From Grammothele lineata (taxonomy: Eukaryota; Basidiomycota; Agaricomycetes; Polyporales; Polyporaceae), in NCBI GenBank assembly GCA_002150815.3, contig NDFF03000137.1:62001-126000 (forward strand): 64,000 bases of DNA, given 5' to 3'. Both the position numbers and the translations under genes were made by a program. This document shows positions 1 to 13,261 of the stretch, in pieces (the stretch's first letter is position 1; each line of letters begins with the position of its first letter). Under the pieces are notes generated by a model, which ran no database searches, was not told the origin of the DNA, and saw only the letters and a program-made list of their open reading frames with translations.

Positions 1-203
1 GTTAGCGCTGAATGGCCTGATACATTCCTGGAATGCAACGCACCTCGACCGCCCCAGACATTCTGGATTACGTACGATAGACTTCCAACTCGTTCCCGGT
101 CTACACGGGAATGTATACCAGCCGGTTTCCCTGAAAGCGTTCTAGACGGAATTGCAGGAGAATTTTTTCCTGCTCTATATGAGAATGATATGCGGTCTCT
201 CTT

Positions 204-735
204 TCAATCGCATCGGTCCAGCCAGGCCTCTCCCAAGTCAAACATGTCACGATCCGGGAAGACCTCGAGGATCTCGCAGGCGATGCCCTCTGTCTCTAGT
301 CGGTAAGTACGTCTGAGCTCTCGTTTGCCATCGACGATCTGGGCGTCTGCATGGAGGAGAGAAAACTCAGGGTAAACCCGGAGATGTCTGAAAATCTGCC
401 CGAGAGCAAATTTCTCATCGAGCAGCAAACGCTCGCACTCTGGAGACGTGACTGTGACGGAGGATGTGGCGACACATAAAATGCGGGACCCGCACTTGAG
501 ATGGACTTGACGCGCCTGCTTGATTGGATTCGTGGGAGATGCGCCAGAACCGCGTGGTTCTGTTTCGGTATAGATGCACTCGATGGTGATCGTCCTTGCC
601 AAGTACGCGCTGCGAGGTTAGACCGTCAGCTGCAGCCAGCGGCCCGATCCTGGAAGGGTTGACGTGCGCCGAGCACAGACGATTGGTAGGCACATACCTC
701 AGGTGCCGCTGGAGATCTCCCTGGGCGACGAGCAT
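204..735 (-). CDS. Small conserved fungal protein, possibly chorismate-lyase-like fold (start uncertain)
   Basis: Two exons join cleanly on the minus strand. The upstream part reads MLVAQGDLQRHLS and the intron runs from about 698 down to 613 (donor GTATGT, acceptor TCGCAG). The downstream exon then runs AYLARTITIE to the stop at 204. The C-terminal half has a conserved look, with LLLDEKFALGQIF, then an Arg/Tyr-rich strand and a CEILEVFPDRD motif before the end. I recall this layout from small fungal proteins related in fold to chorismate lyase/UTRA domains, but no catalytic role can be shown here. The reading frame stays open upstream to about 862 (…DRAEQIQCPRDVTGLERIM), so the ATG at 735 may be internal and a first exon may be missing. 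The protein shown is about 150 residues. I am fairly sure of the gene, unsure of the start, and the function is only a guess. Confidence 0.5.
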
Positions 736-1524
736 GATTCTCTCGAGCCCCGTGACGTCACGCGGACATTGGATCTGCTCGGCGCGGTCAGGGACGCGTC
801 TCCGCTGCAGCTGCAGGCCGAACGCACCTTGATGCTCGTCGACGCGCCGGTGTACGTGTCACGGGCAATGGACTTTCCGTCGGCGGAGGACATTTTCGCC
901 TGAACGTACCTATCGCCGTTAGCAGGACACTCACCCGTATGGACATATCAACACTCACCGAGAGTTTCACAGACGCGGTGAGCGGGCAAGGCGAGTAAGG
1001 ACTGCGCGCGGCTGGGTATTATACGCCGGAAGGTCTGGACGTAATGAAAGTTGGCTGGCGATGGCCGCCTGGCGCGTTCCGGAGGACGTCGATCTGGGGT
1101 CACTCGCGGGCGCAGGGCGACGGACACGCGCCTATCAGCGCGCGGTGGGGGACAGGCAGCGGAGAGGCAGGACAGGCCGTCGGGGCGCGTGCGCGCTGCT
1201 CCGCGGCCGTCGCGCAGGGTTGGGGGTGCACATCCTGCGATTCGAGCGTCGTGCGCGTGCGCCCAGACACAACTCGGACCTGCGACGACGAGCGATGGAC
1301 GCCGACGAGGAGCAGCACGGGATGGGACGAGGGGACGGGGAGTTGCCACCAGGTTTGGAGCGGAGCTTGAATCCTGCGACGCGTGCTCACAGAGACGGGT
1401 TCTGTAAGGGATCTCTGCTGCTCGCTGCTCAAGGCGACCTCGGTCTGTCTTGTCCCAGAGCTTCTCCTCTTCCCCCCTCAAATCTTCCAAAACGGCTCTT
1501 GGCGGAGGCCTCGGCGGTCGACGC
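736..1524. other. GC-rich upstream region between the small minus-strand gene and NOT1
   Basis: This stretch probably holds the 5' ends of both flanking genes. Several overlapping open frames exist on both strands because of the high GC content, and none shows family conservation. The NOT1 frame is open from 1408 to 1524. A plausible short intron at 1404-1458 (GTAAGG … CCCAG) suggests an upstream NOT1 exon that I could not place. Confidence 0.5.
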
Positions 1525-4500
1525 ATGACGGAGGCCTCAACCAGGGCTCGCACACCAGCCATGGACGGCACCGCCAGCCCCAACATCCACACCATCGTCA
1601 AAGCACAGATCGTCTTTCTCCTCTCAACCCTCACAGAGGAGAATTTCGAACGCAACCAAGTCGAGATACGCTCCGTGAGTTGTTCCTTTGACCGCGCGTT
1701 TCGCTCGTCCACTTACCGAGGCGACTCTTCCCGTCATCTACGCGTCTGCAGCTCTCCGAGCAGCATGGCATCGACACCTACCTCCACTTCATCCGCCGTC
1801 TCATCGTCCACTCCCACAGCCGCCTCACCTCCACCACCTCTCCCGCCGCGTTCGACCCCTCATCCGCGCTCACCTTCCGATTACTAGTCCAAGAGACCCA
1901 ACGCCTCGCACGCGATCCCTTCCTTGCAGACAGGTTTCGAGATGGCATTGATCGCGGCGAAGGAGACGTCTTCCGCAATTTCGACCTCATCAAGTTTGCG
2001 GACAGGATCGGCCTTCGCCCGCTGGAAAGGCTCATTCTCGCTTCCTCCATCGTAGCCGCCCCCACGCGCCGCGAGCTCGCAGCTCAAGCAGCAGCAGTCA
2101 TTCGTATGGATTTCGAGAATGCGGCGCTGTCCTTGTGCCAGCACCCTTCCTTCGACCATGCGGATCTGAACCCGAATCAGGTTGCGAAGCTGCTTGCGAA
2201 CTTGCTCGCGGAGTGCCCGCCTGAGGCGCCGGCTCTCGATGCGACCCAGCGACAGGCCATTATGATGGCTGCGCAGGCCAAGTACGGGTCTGAGATCGTC
2301 TCACCCATTCTCCAGCGTATTTTGCCTAACCTCAGGTCTGTTCTTTCGGGAGTTAATCAATGTCATGCGCTAAGTATCTGTTACACTCAAACTTTCAGCC
2401 TTCCTCCTGGCACCTCACTTGTGCAGGCCTTGGTGCAACTTGGTCCCGAAGTGACTGGCGATGCAGAAGTCGTGCGCGCTCTCTTCGCGAGGTTCAACAT
2501 CACAGACAACAATCCCCCTACCGATGTTCAACTTGTAGACCTCGTAACGACTTTGGCACGCTTGGCCTCTGAAGGGAGCGTATTGCCGGATGTAGGAGCT
2601 ATTGTTCGGGCACTTGGGTTGTTCGTGAGTAGAATTCACGACACGCACGGGACTCCCCTCACGAAACTCTCGCAGAACACTACCCTCAATTGGGCAGCGT
2701 CAATCAAGGCGTTCGATATGCCCGACAGGCAGGGCGTCGACACGGCAACGTTGAAGCTCCTAATCGCCATTCTCATGAACTCTCCCCGCGACGATCAACA
2801 TGCCGTAACGGGCTTTTGGCAGCTCTGGTCGAACACTCCGTACCAACTTCGCCTTCTGGACGCCTTGCTCTCGCTTCCCGCGGATACCTTCAGCTTCGTG
2901 AATCTCCCGGGTCGTAAGATCGTCACCGTAGAGGATGTCGCTGGGGCAAGCCCTACAATCAAATCGCTGGCGGCTAACGTTCAAGGACACACGTGGAACT
3001 CGCTGGATCTCTTCGAGGTTCTGGTGCAAGCCGCGGATTCCAAGAATGCCGACGTGACCAATCTTGTCCGGGAGATGCTCGACAAGGCAGTGAAGATCAG
3101 TGCGGAACTTGTCCACATGGGTCTGCTGCAAGTGCCGGTGAGTCTTTTCTTCGATACTATGTAATCAGTGCCTAACTCCTCCCCCTACCCCCTACCAGCA
3201 ACCGTCCTGGAATGAGATTCGTCTGGAGTACACACAGCGCCTACTTGCTATGTTCCTGGCTGGTCATCCAAACCACCAGCTCGTGTTTATGCGCATATGG
3301 CAAATTGAGCCCGCGTACCTCACCAATGCGTTCCGCGACTTCTACGACGAGAGCAACTTGAACATCACAAGAATTTTGGATGTCGCTCAAGACCTCAAGG
3401 TTTGTTGACGAAATGGTTATTACGAAGACGCTTCACTCACGTAATCACAGATTCTCGACGCCCTTCTGGAAGTTCGCCCGTTCAAGTTTGCATTGGATGT
3501 CGCTGCTTTGGCCTCTCGCCGCGAGTACCTGAACCTCGACAAGTGGTTGGCGGACAATGTGACTGCCCACGGCGCCGATTTCTTGCACGCTGTTATCGCG
3601 TTCCTGGAGCTTAAGATGGACAGCGAGAAGTCGGTTAGGGTGTCAGATCCACCCGTCGATCCTCGCACAATGCAGCTCTCGCCGCAAACAATTGCCATCT
3701 TCTTGCGAGTGCTTCGTAACAGGTTAGTGGCTTGCTCATCACTGTGGTGTAATCATTGACCCTGTGTCTAGTTCGAGCATTATGCACGAGAACGACGTCG
3801 ATTATTGCCTCGAAGTTCGGAATGCCTGCCTGCAGATTCATCCTCGGTTGATGAATCTCATGCCCGGGTCGGATGCCGAACCCGGCTTCACGGTCGTGAG
3901 CTACTCGGCAGAGATCGAAGCCGAGGTCGACAGCATCTACAAGCAGATGTACGACGAGCAGATCACAATCGACGACGTTATCAAGCTGCTTCAGCGCAAC
4001 AAGACGTCAGGAAACACCCGCGACCACGAGATCTTCTCGTGCATGTTGCACTTCTTATTCGACGAGTACAAGTTCTTCCAGGCCTACTACCCTCCCCGCG
4101 AACTCGCCATGACGGGCTACTTATTCGGGTCGCTCATCCAGTACCAGCTCGTCGATTTCATCCCTCTCGGCATCGCTATCCGCTACGTTCTGGACTCCCT
4201 CAATTGCCCACCCGACACGAACCTGTTCAAGTTCGGTATTCAAGCGCTGACCCGGTTTGAATCGCGCTTGTCCGAGTGGCAGCCTCTGTGCCAGGCACTC
4301 CTCAAGATCCCGCATCTTCTGGAGGCTCGGCCCGATCTGGCAGTCAGCATTCAGCGCGCTCTAGCGAACGGTGATAGCGTCAACAACTCGGGCTCGCTCG
4401 CGGTGGTCCCGCTGGCGGAGCCGGCTCCTCTCTTCACCTCGATTCAACCGGACCGGTTGGAGGGAGAGCCTGAGCAGCCGCCGGAGGAGGTCTCGGACAG

Positions 4501-7500
4501 GATTTTGTTCATCGTGAACAACCTTGCCCCGTCGAACTTCGATGCCAAGCTCACGGAAATGAAAGGCCATTTTCAAGAGCAGTACTCGCGGTGGTTCGCC
4601 AACTACTTGGTCGACCAGCGCGTCAGTATCGAGCCGAACAACCACCAGTTATATCTCCGCTTCCTGGATGCCCTGGATGTGCAATCGCTGTTCCGCTTCG
4701 TGCTCCACGAGACACTTGTCAAGTCGGCTGCCCTTCTTAACTCGGAGAAGACTATGCAGCAGGGTTCGGAGCGCGCAGTCCTCAAGAATGTCGGTTCGTG
4801 GCTAGGGAGCATTACACTGGCTCGGGACCGCCCAATCAAGCACAAGAACCTGTCTTTCAAAGACCTTCTCGTCGAAGGGTACGACAATGGCAGGTTGATT
4901 GTCGCGATCCCGTTCGTTTGCAAGACCCTCGAGCCCGCTGCGAAGTCTAGGGTGTTCCGTCCTCCGAACCCCTGGCTCATGGCCGTCATCAGTCTCCTCA
5001 CAGAGCTGTACCATTTTGCCGAACTGAAGCTCAACCTGAAGTTCGAGATCGAGATGCTCTGCAAGGCCCTGGATGTCGGCCTTGATGTCGTGCAAGCAAC
5101 CACGATCCTCCGCAACCGGCCGCTCACGGACTCTATGGCTGGGCCTCCGCTCCCCGATTACGTCACCGACATTGACTCCCTGCCGATGGGTGGGTACGAC
5201 CCTACCGCACAGCAAGCAGATGCTCAGGTGTTACCTCTAGGCCCTGCCAGCCCGTCCGACACCCAGCGCGTCCTCGGAGCTCATATCGAGAACATCCTGT
5301 CCGGCCTCCTCCCTAACGTCACTCTCAACATCCAGCTTGCCCCCCTCAACACCAACGCCACCTTCAAACGCGCCGTGCAGATGGCGATCGATCGGGCTGT
5401 GCGCGAGGTGAGTCCAAATGGCGTCCTAAGGATATTGAGCATCAACTAACGTGCATTTCATAGATCATCCTCCCTGTTGTCGAGCGATCTGTCACTATCG
5501 CTGGCATCTCCACTCGCGAGCTAGTCGCGAAGGACTTCGTCACTGAGCCCAACGAGGAGAAACTCCGTAAGGCCGGTCATCTCATGGCACAAAGGCTCGC
5601 TGGCAGCCTTGCGCTGGTTACTTGTAAGGAGCCGCTCAAAGGAAATCTTGGGAGCCACATCCGCCACTTCTTGTCCGAACTTGGGTTCACTGAGGCGAGC
5701 CGCAGTTTAGATATGTACTCCTTTGGAAACTGACATACTTGTCTTACAGCAAATGGTCCCCGATCCAGCGATCTTTTTGCTTGTCCAAGACAACATCGAG
5801 CTCGCATGCCAAGCGATCGAAAAAGCGGCGATGGACAGGGCTGTCATCGACGTTGACGACAGCTTTGCAGCTGCGTATGAGATCCGTAGGCGCCACAGAG
5901 AGGTATGTTAGACGCCTATTCATCGTCTACAGTTGCTGACATTCATGGCAGCAACGTCCCAATCAACCATTTTGGGATTCTTCTGTCTTGCAGTCGAATG
6001 TTTCCAGCTCTCTACCAGACCCGCTGCGTATCAAACAGTCTGGTGTACAGCCTACGCAACTCGCAGTCTACGAGGAGTTCAGTAAGTCACATCCCGCAGG
6101 CGAGTTGAGCGCCGCAGTAACTGTCTTATAGGTATGGAGAAGCAACGCCGGACGTTCACGAGCCGCCCCAACTCGACGGTATCATACTCTCGAAACGACT
6201 CGATCCCGGCCCTCTACAGCCCGTCTCCCGCACCCGAACAACAGCCGCCGGTTCTGTTACGCCCCCAAGAAGCGATGGAACGGTTCAATGTGAGTAGTCA
6301 TAGTTCTGTTGATAGTGCCTCTCTCACGCGTCACAGGCCCTGGTGCGTGACTTGGAGGCCATGCTTGCCCAACTCCCCATCCTTTCGCTCGCTGCCCTTC
6401 CTTCCAACCACGATGTCCGCACCGTCGTCCGTCAAATCCTCTTTATTGCCGCCGACTCTATCGATCGCAATCGCACGCCCCTCCTCATGTCTCAGAAGAT
6501 CGTCCAGTTGCTGTACAAAACGCCATCTCAGCTTGGTCGCGATATTTACGTTGCGCTGCTCGACCAGCTCTGCCACTCGTTCGAGGAGGTCGCTAAGGAG
6601 GCTATCACGTGGCTGATCTACGCCGAAGACGAGCGCAAGTTCAACATCCCTGTCACAGTGACGTTGCTCCGGAGCAACCTCATCAATATCGCCCAAGAGG
6701 ACCAGCAGCTTGCCAAACTCCTCTTCACCGATCCCAGGCCTAGCCTGCAGAACTTCGCTGCTGGCCTCATCCGGGAATGTCTGGCATCCGATCCTCCCCT
6801 GGCCACGCAGGCACAATTCCAGTATTCGCTGGAGGTCCTCAGCTCGTTAGCACAGTCTAACAAGGCCAACGACGAGTAAGTCACACCTAGGCATGTTAAG
6901 TTGAACGAAAGAAGTCCTTACAGTCTTACAGGGCTAGCCGATTGCTGGATGACCTGCGAGGAGTGTCCCGTCGTGCTGTTCCTGGTGCTATCGCCTCTGA
7001 GAGCCTGCCGGCTCGTCAGCCGTCTGTTAAACCGGAGACAGAGACACTTCGGGATAAGCTCTTCATCTGGTTCCAGCAGTGGGTCAGCATCTACCAGCGG
7101 TCGCATTCCCCGGAGAAATCTTTTGTGCCGTACATCACGCAACTTACCCGCCAGGGCATTCTGAAGGCCGAAGATGTCTCCTCATTCTTCTTCCGAGTAT
7201 GCGCGGAATCTAGCGTGAACAGTTACATCAAGCACGTCAACGCCGGGGAATTCGGCTTTGCGTTCCAGGCGCTGGATGCAATGTCGCGACTCATTGTATA
7301 CATCATCAAGTATCACGGTGATGCCTCGGGAGTCAACAATGATCAGGCGAAGGTTCATTACTTGACGAAGATCCTGTCCATCTTCGTGCTCGTGCTTGCC
7401 AACATGCACGAAGAGCAAGGCCCCCACTTCCAGCAGAAGCCGTTCTTCCGCTTCTTCTCGAGCCTCCTGAACGATCTTCGCACTATCGAGGGAAGCCTTG

Positions 7501-8787
7501 GTACTGCGTACTTCCAGCTCCTCCTCGCGATCGGGTACGTAAATCAACTTTTCTTGTGATACATCCTCTAACGCGTCGTCGATTCTCAGGGATACCTTCA
7601 GTTCGCTGCAGCCTACTTACTTCCCAGGATTTGCTTTCTCGTGGATGAGCCTGATCTCTCACCGTCTCTTCATGCCAAAATTGCTCCTCTCAGACAACCG
7701 TGAGGTATGTATGTGCGGATATATTACATACTCTTTCATTCACCTGCGTCTGTTAGGGTTGGCCTGCGTTCTACAAGCTGTTGCTTTCACTTTTCAAATT
7801 CCTCACCCCCTTCCTCAAAACTGCCGACCTTCAATCTTCTGGTCGCGACCTCTACAGAGGCACCCTCCGTCTCCTCCTCGTCCTCCTTCACGACTTCCCT
7901 GAGTTCCTCAGCGAACACTATTTCTCCCTCTGTGATGTCATCCCCGCACGTTGCATCCAGCTCCGTAACATCGTCCTCAGCGCATACCCCCCGAACATCA
8001 TCTTACCCGACCCCAACCTCCGTGACGTTGACTTCGATGCCATCCCCGAGATGGGGCCAATCCCTACCATCCTATCCGACTTTGCTGTCAATCTGAAGGC
8101 CGGAGACCTCAGGATGTACCTCGACCAGTACCTGTTGAACAGGGGTCCGCAGAACACATTCCTAACTTCCTTGAAGGACCGATTGCACATCCCCACTCAG
8201 GACGGCACCTCTGACGTATATCACCTGTCCCTTATCAACTCCCTCGTCATGTACATCGGTGTGTCTTCCGTGGCTCAGGCCAGGGCCCGTAGCGGTAGCC
8301 CCCTGTTTGTCCCAACCGATCCCGGTGTCGTTGCTCTTCATTACTTGGCAATGAATCTTGATGCGGAGGGTGCGTTTCAATACCTTTGTTCTATATGTCT
8401 AGACGCTAACTATTCAATAGGCCAGCACCACCTGCTCAGTGCTATGGTGTTGCACTTGCGCTACCCCAACGCACACACCCACTGGTTCAGCTCTGCTATG
8501 TTGTACCTCTTCCACGAGATCCAGGCGGATCAGTTCAGGGAGATTGCCACGAGGGTCTTACTAGAGCGTTTCCTCGTGCACCGGCCTCACCCGTGGGGCG
8601 CGCTCGTCACGTTCATCGAGCTGCTCAGGAACCCCAAGTACAACTTCTGGAACCAGGAGTTCATCCATGTTGCCCCCGAGGTTACCATTCTTCTCGAGAA
8701 TGTGCGCTAATCTCACTTTCTATGACGGATTGGTTGCTGATTTTGCCGCACCCATTGTAGGTCGCGAGGTCTATCTTCCAGTCTTAG
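1525..8787 (+). CDS. NOT1: CCR4-NOT transcription complex subunit 1 (NOT1 scaffold)
   Basis: NOT1 is the large scaffold of the CCR4-NOT complex. It holds the CAF1/CCR4 deadenylases, CAF40 and the NOT2-NOT3/5 module, and acts mainly in the cytoplasm in mRNA decay and repression. About a dozen exons can be joined. The N-terminal part has HIVKAQIVFLLSTLTEENFER, then LSEQHGIDTYLHFIRRL after the intron at 1675-1751. The middle contains the MIF4G-like CAF1-binding region (near 4500-4700, FDAKLTEMKGHFQEQYSRWF). It is followed by the DUF3819/CAF40-binding region around 5290-5900 and the C-terminal NOT1 domain from about 6900 on (LRDKLFIWFQQWVSIYQ). The last exon is tiny: the junction near 8701/8761 gives LLENVARSIFQS and a stop at 8785-8787. 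The start is uncertain: the frame is open upstream to 1408, and residues before 1525 look coding. The intron at 5695-5749 appears to use a GC donor. Confidence 0.95.
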
Positions 8788-9094
8788 AGCAACCGATCCT
8801 TCAGCCGCCAGAAACCCCTCACATCTTGCTGTCGCTTTCGCTATCTGTGATATATATTCCACTCGTCCCCCCTTTCTCGTTTTGGGCTGTGTTCTTACTG
8901 CACTGTATTGTAACAAGATTTCTCCTCTCGCACTGTTACAAAAGGTATACGTGATGGATCGAACTTTGCTTTATGGTCAGCCCTGACGAAACCACCACGC
9001 ACCACCTACGACCTTCATCCACGACGTACTACCCTAAATGTGTCATGTATATTCAGTAGTGATGTATCACCCCATACATACCTCTTGTCGTAAT
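8788..9094. other. Convergent 3' intergenic region
   Basis: The 3' ends of NOT1 (plus) and the secreted hydrolase (minus) face each other here. The stretch is AT-richer than its flanks and presumably holds both 3' UTRs. I see no gene in it. Confidence 0.6.
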
Positions 9095-12000
9095 CTAGAA
9101 CGCGGACATGGCTTCGTTCCAACTCCAGTCGTTACTCCAAACCCTGTACGAGAATCGGTGTCAATGAGCAGTCTGTTTCTGTGGTGTAGTCACGTACCCC
9201 GCTCCCTCCACTCCGCCTGAGCCTTGTGTATCTGCTTGAGATCCTATGACGATCCAGTCGGGAACTGTCACCCCAGTGCGTATAGGGAAGAGACGCAAGG
9301 CTCGTTCGAAGCCACGATCGTCGGAACCATACACGAACAGAGTGAGGGAACTCGGGGACGTCGGGTGGGGATGGAGGAACAGCGTTGCCGTAGAACTCGC
9401 AGTGAGTTCCCGCCCCCAGGCCATTAACACCTCCCCGCGCATTCTGAACGCGGTGCTCTGCTTTGAAAGGAGCAAACTACCAAAGGCGCTCATATTGCCA
9501 CTGCTCAACACAACAATGTTGCCTTCACCCAGCGCCCCGTCTCGCATCCGTCTCGTTGCCTCGACGCCGTCTATGATCTCCGCATCCAGCTTGTGGTAGA
9601 CGTCGAGGTAGTGCGCGATCCGCAGCGCTCCAGATAACTCCCGAGAGGACACCCGGCTGGGGACGACAATAATGAGGGGTGCGGGAGTAGTGAGGATGTT
9701 CACGATGCGTCCCGTGCGCGAAGCCGACGCCAGAGATGACGAGGCGTGGGGCTACAAAGACATCGAAGACATTAGCGGCCGAGACATGAAGCATGTCGCC
9801 ATCAACACTCACAATCCACTGCTCGCCTTCTCGAGCCAGGCCCAATGAGAAGTCCGGTTGATCCCACGACGCCTCGTCCAACTCCACAGTTAAGCCATCT
9901 ACTTTAATTGACGAATACCGCGTTTCTTCAGGCAAAGATCCCACTGGAACAGAAAACGACTTGACGTTGGTCGTTTTGACATTCACTTGACCCTCCTTCG
10001 CCACCACGAGAAGCTTAGCCAGTCTCCCGGGAACGAGGAGGCTGTGAATGGACCATCCATGGAGAGAGCCGGAGTCATTCGGGGCTGCAACCGTAAGAGT
10101 GAAAGATTGGGACGCGCGAGGCGATGTATGCGCCTTCAGAACGGATGATACAAAGGATTCGACTTGGTTGTTCGCAAAGACCGAGTCGAACCAGTGCGGC
10201 TGTCCAGGAGCCTCGTGATATCTGATTAGTAATTCAGCAAATACCTTCGGGGCAAAGACAAGAGGGCACATACGTCACATTCGCGTCCGGATTCCAGGTG
10301 CGAATCACCGAGACCGCTTCACGAGTGTGCCATACGGGAACGTTGTCGTCATCGCCCCTGTGTGGGCGTTGAATTAGTCGGTTCGCCTCCCAGTTAAGGA
10401 AGACGCACCCATGAATAGCAAGGATTGGAGTATCAACCAGGTTTGTTAAGAAGAGGTCGTTGTCGTCAGGGGTAAGCGAGGAGTCGAGAATGGCACGAAG
10501 ACTGGGATCCACGTAATGGGCTGATCTGAATGTGCAGGGATGACTTCATGAATATGGGCTCGCTGATTGATGAAATATAGACTGACCGAGACTGCACCCA
10601 CGGCACATACGCCTGAGATTTGATATATCCTGCTGCAGGTACCACTGAATCGTGCCGTTAGCATATAATCCTTGACGTAACCATAACGAGTACGTACCGC
10701 CAACAACCCTGTCCGGGCTCCTCGCTGCCATGTACCAAGCACCTTGCCCCCCATTGGAGTGGCCCATGAGGAGGACTTTGGTAGAGGCAGGGAATCCCCA
10801 TTCGCGCCATTCATCCCGGCTATCCAAAATAGAGTGGAGAGCTTCTACGGAGCTCCAGGCGTCCTGAGTGCTGTGGCCATGCCAATCCAGACCCTGCACG
10901 ATCTTAGTAATAGACTTCCCCAACTCATATACGGAATACCTACCCACTCAGTGCGGCCGGTAGGCGCGATGACCCAGCTATGCTGCGGCCGAGGTAGAGC
11001 CTTGATCCAGAAGTCATAGGCAAAGATGTCCACGCCTGCGCCATCTGTTTCCCCAATCAGCGTTGGGACTTCTCTGAGCACGATATACATACGTAACGCC
11101 AGGATCGGCGGATGATCGCCGCCTTTGTTAGGTTCTTGAGGGGGTGCCACTAGGAATGCTGTAGGCATCGATGTACCGAAGAAGTGCGTCGCTTTGATTC
11201 CTGAGGATCTAACGCCGGGGAGCGTCCATACAGCATACTGGTGTACGGATAGCGTAACACGAACGACTGCCACGAGGGACTCGTCAGAGTGCATGTTCAC
11301 CACTAATTCAATTGTACTGTCATGAATAGGCTCTTTCTGCGAAATCTTGATAGGAACTATGCGGGCCTGAGTCGGACCTATGCGCGTGCTCTGTAACAAG
11401 GACAATTCGAAACCCTGTCTAACCTCGTCAGTACATTTCTACCCCGAACGGTCTCGGTTCTTACCTCAGAGGAACCGCCAGCTATAGCAACGCTGTCCAC
11501 GGTCCACCAGCCGTCTAGGCTACGCATCCCCACACCGAGCGCATTGCCGAAAGCCCATCCGCCCACGAAGTCGCAGGCGATGTCGTGCGACTGGACATGA
11601 GCGACCGGGACAAGAGGCCGGGTGGGCTGCTCCACGTCTACGGTGATTGTCACGGACAACTTGGGAACCCCGGATTGAGAGCGGCGAGGGTCCCCGAACA
11701 ATCTGATCTACGGCGAAATGAGGTTGCAGCCATACTACATGACGTAAGTCGATGCTCACCTCATAATCCCCGCTCAGATACAAATTATACGTCGTTGGGA
11801 AATCCGGAGACGGCACAGAAGGTAGGCTGATCGAGTTTGGGGGAGCGCGTCGCATGGCGTATATGTTGCCCGCGTGCCATTCTGGCACAATCGCATCCCG
11901 GGACTCTTCGGTGGGGAGTATGGTGAAGAACGAGCCTTGCAGTAAAGTAACGAGTAGCCGGGGTGCATTAGGCACCTCCTCGGACGTTTGCCCAACAGGC

Positions 12001-12599
12001 GGATACACCATCAGGGTCGTGTGTAGCACGCTGTGGTGCTGCAGGGCTGCCCATCCTTCTGTTGCGCGGAGTGACTCCCAGCTGCGTACGTTCGTCAGAT
12101 TTACAAGCATTATACATGGTACTCTGTACATGCTCACCGCACACTCGGGAAAGAGACTTCGAGGAGGCCGTCGTCCGAAGACCGCGCCTTGCTCCAACCA
12201 ACCGACCCGCCATCCGCATACGAAGACGGCCATGTCGCGTTCAGATCGACCGGTTCTGCCACTGAAAACGCGCTTATATTGGTTTACGACACAAGACGGA
12301 GGCTGCGGGGGGCATTTACAGTCGAGCGGGAACGACGGGGAGAGGAAGTGCTGCTCCCTCGCGTGGATTGGGAACGGGCCAAGCACCTCCACGGCGCGAG
12401 AGCGTCAGCCCTTTGCACGCCACGACGACCACAGACTACTCACATCCCACTCTCGCGACAGTGTCACTTTCCAACCGTCCAGCGCCGATGCATCCATGTC
12501 CAAGACTGTCTGTGCGTCGCTTTGCAGAGTTGCGGTGGACATCGCCCCGCGCGACAGCAGAATACCGGCTACGATCGCTAGAGACGGCGCGGTTACCAT
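9095..12599 (-). CDS. Secreted prolyl-oligopeptidase-like (S9) alpha/beta hydrolase
   Basis: This multi-exon gene encodes a large protein that starts with a likely signal peptide (MVTAPSLAIVAGILLSRGA). Next come GPFPIHAREQHFLSPSFPL (near 12390-12330) and an N-terminal beta-rich region (TWPSSYADGGSVGW, WESLRATEGWAALQHHSV). The hydrolase domain has a nucleophile elbow GHSNGGQG near 10750 (Ser), an acid in GGDDDNVPVW near 10350, and a His in PGQPHWFDSVF near 10200, which form a credible Ser-Asp-His triad. The family is common in agaricomycetes and is annotated as peptidase S9 catalytic-domain protein; its natural substrate is unknown to me. The last intron, about 9144-9200, joins to a final exon ending NEAMSAF with a stop at 9095-9097. 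Two minus-strand TATA-like sites lie upstream (about 12671 and 12861-12867). It could be an esterase rather than a peptidase. Confidence 0.85.
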
Positions 12600-13261
12600 G
12601 TGAGCTTGGTTTCTTTCAGTTAGTAAGCCTCAGCGCGAGGACACGAGAGCGCGAAGTTGTCCAGTTGTCATATATTGGTTCGGTCCGCAGGCTCGAGGTT
12701 GGAGGGAACAGAGGTGGAGGACACGGACAGGGTGTGCTTCCCACCCTCGACCTTCTCGCAGTTGCTCGCAGCGACATTTTCCCAGCTCGACCAACGTTGT
12801 CTGGATCATCCCGGGAAAAAGGACTTAACGGCAATATGCAATGTTTCGTCCTGCATTGCAATTTATACCATGTGCACGTATATGAATGGGTCGTTGGTTG
12901 GCCTTCATCGAACCGGCTACAACTTCACGAACGTTTGGGTTGCTCCGTGATCGCACATGTAGAGTTCGGGTACCATGAAGAATTCTTCAGAAACAGAAGC
13001 AAATACTCCAGAGATACGATAATTAGCGAGAGAGCGTAGGGTGTAGTGTAAGATCTACCACAACATGCGCGAGAGCTAAAACAGAGCTACTAGATACAAT
13101 GCGGATCCATTATGCACCGGCTCCCCTGAACGGAAGCGATGATCCTGTGTATGGCGACAACTGTGAGTGGACAGCGAGAAAGCAGCGCGCAATGGCCTGA
13201 TAGAAGCCAGATGTCGGGAATTGGCGATGAATGACAGCGACGAGTGTGCAAGCCAGTTAAG
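12600..13261. other. Intergenic region upstream of the secreted hydrolase
   Basis: It holds the hydrolase promoter (TATA-like elements on the minus strand near 12671 and 12861-12867) and the 3' flank of the membrane-protein gene. Open frames here are short and show no conservation. Confidence 0.5.

Noticed and set aside
948..1712. 254-residue open frame on the minus strand
   Set aside because: It overlaps the well-supported NOT1 exon, has low-complexity Arg/Pro composition and no splice or homology support; it is a by-product of high GC.
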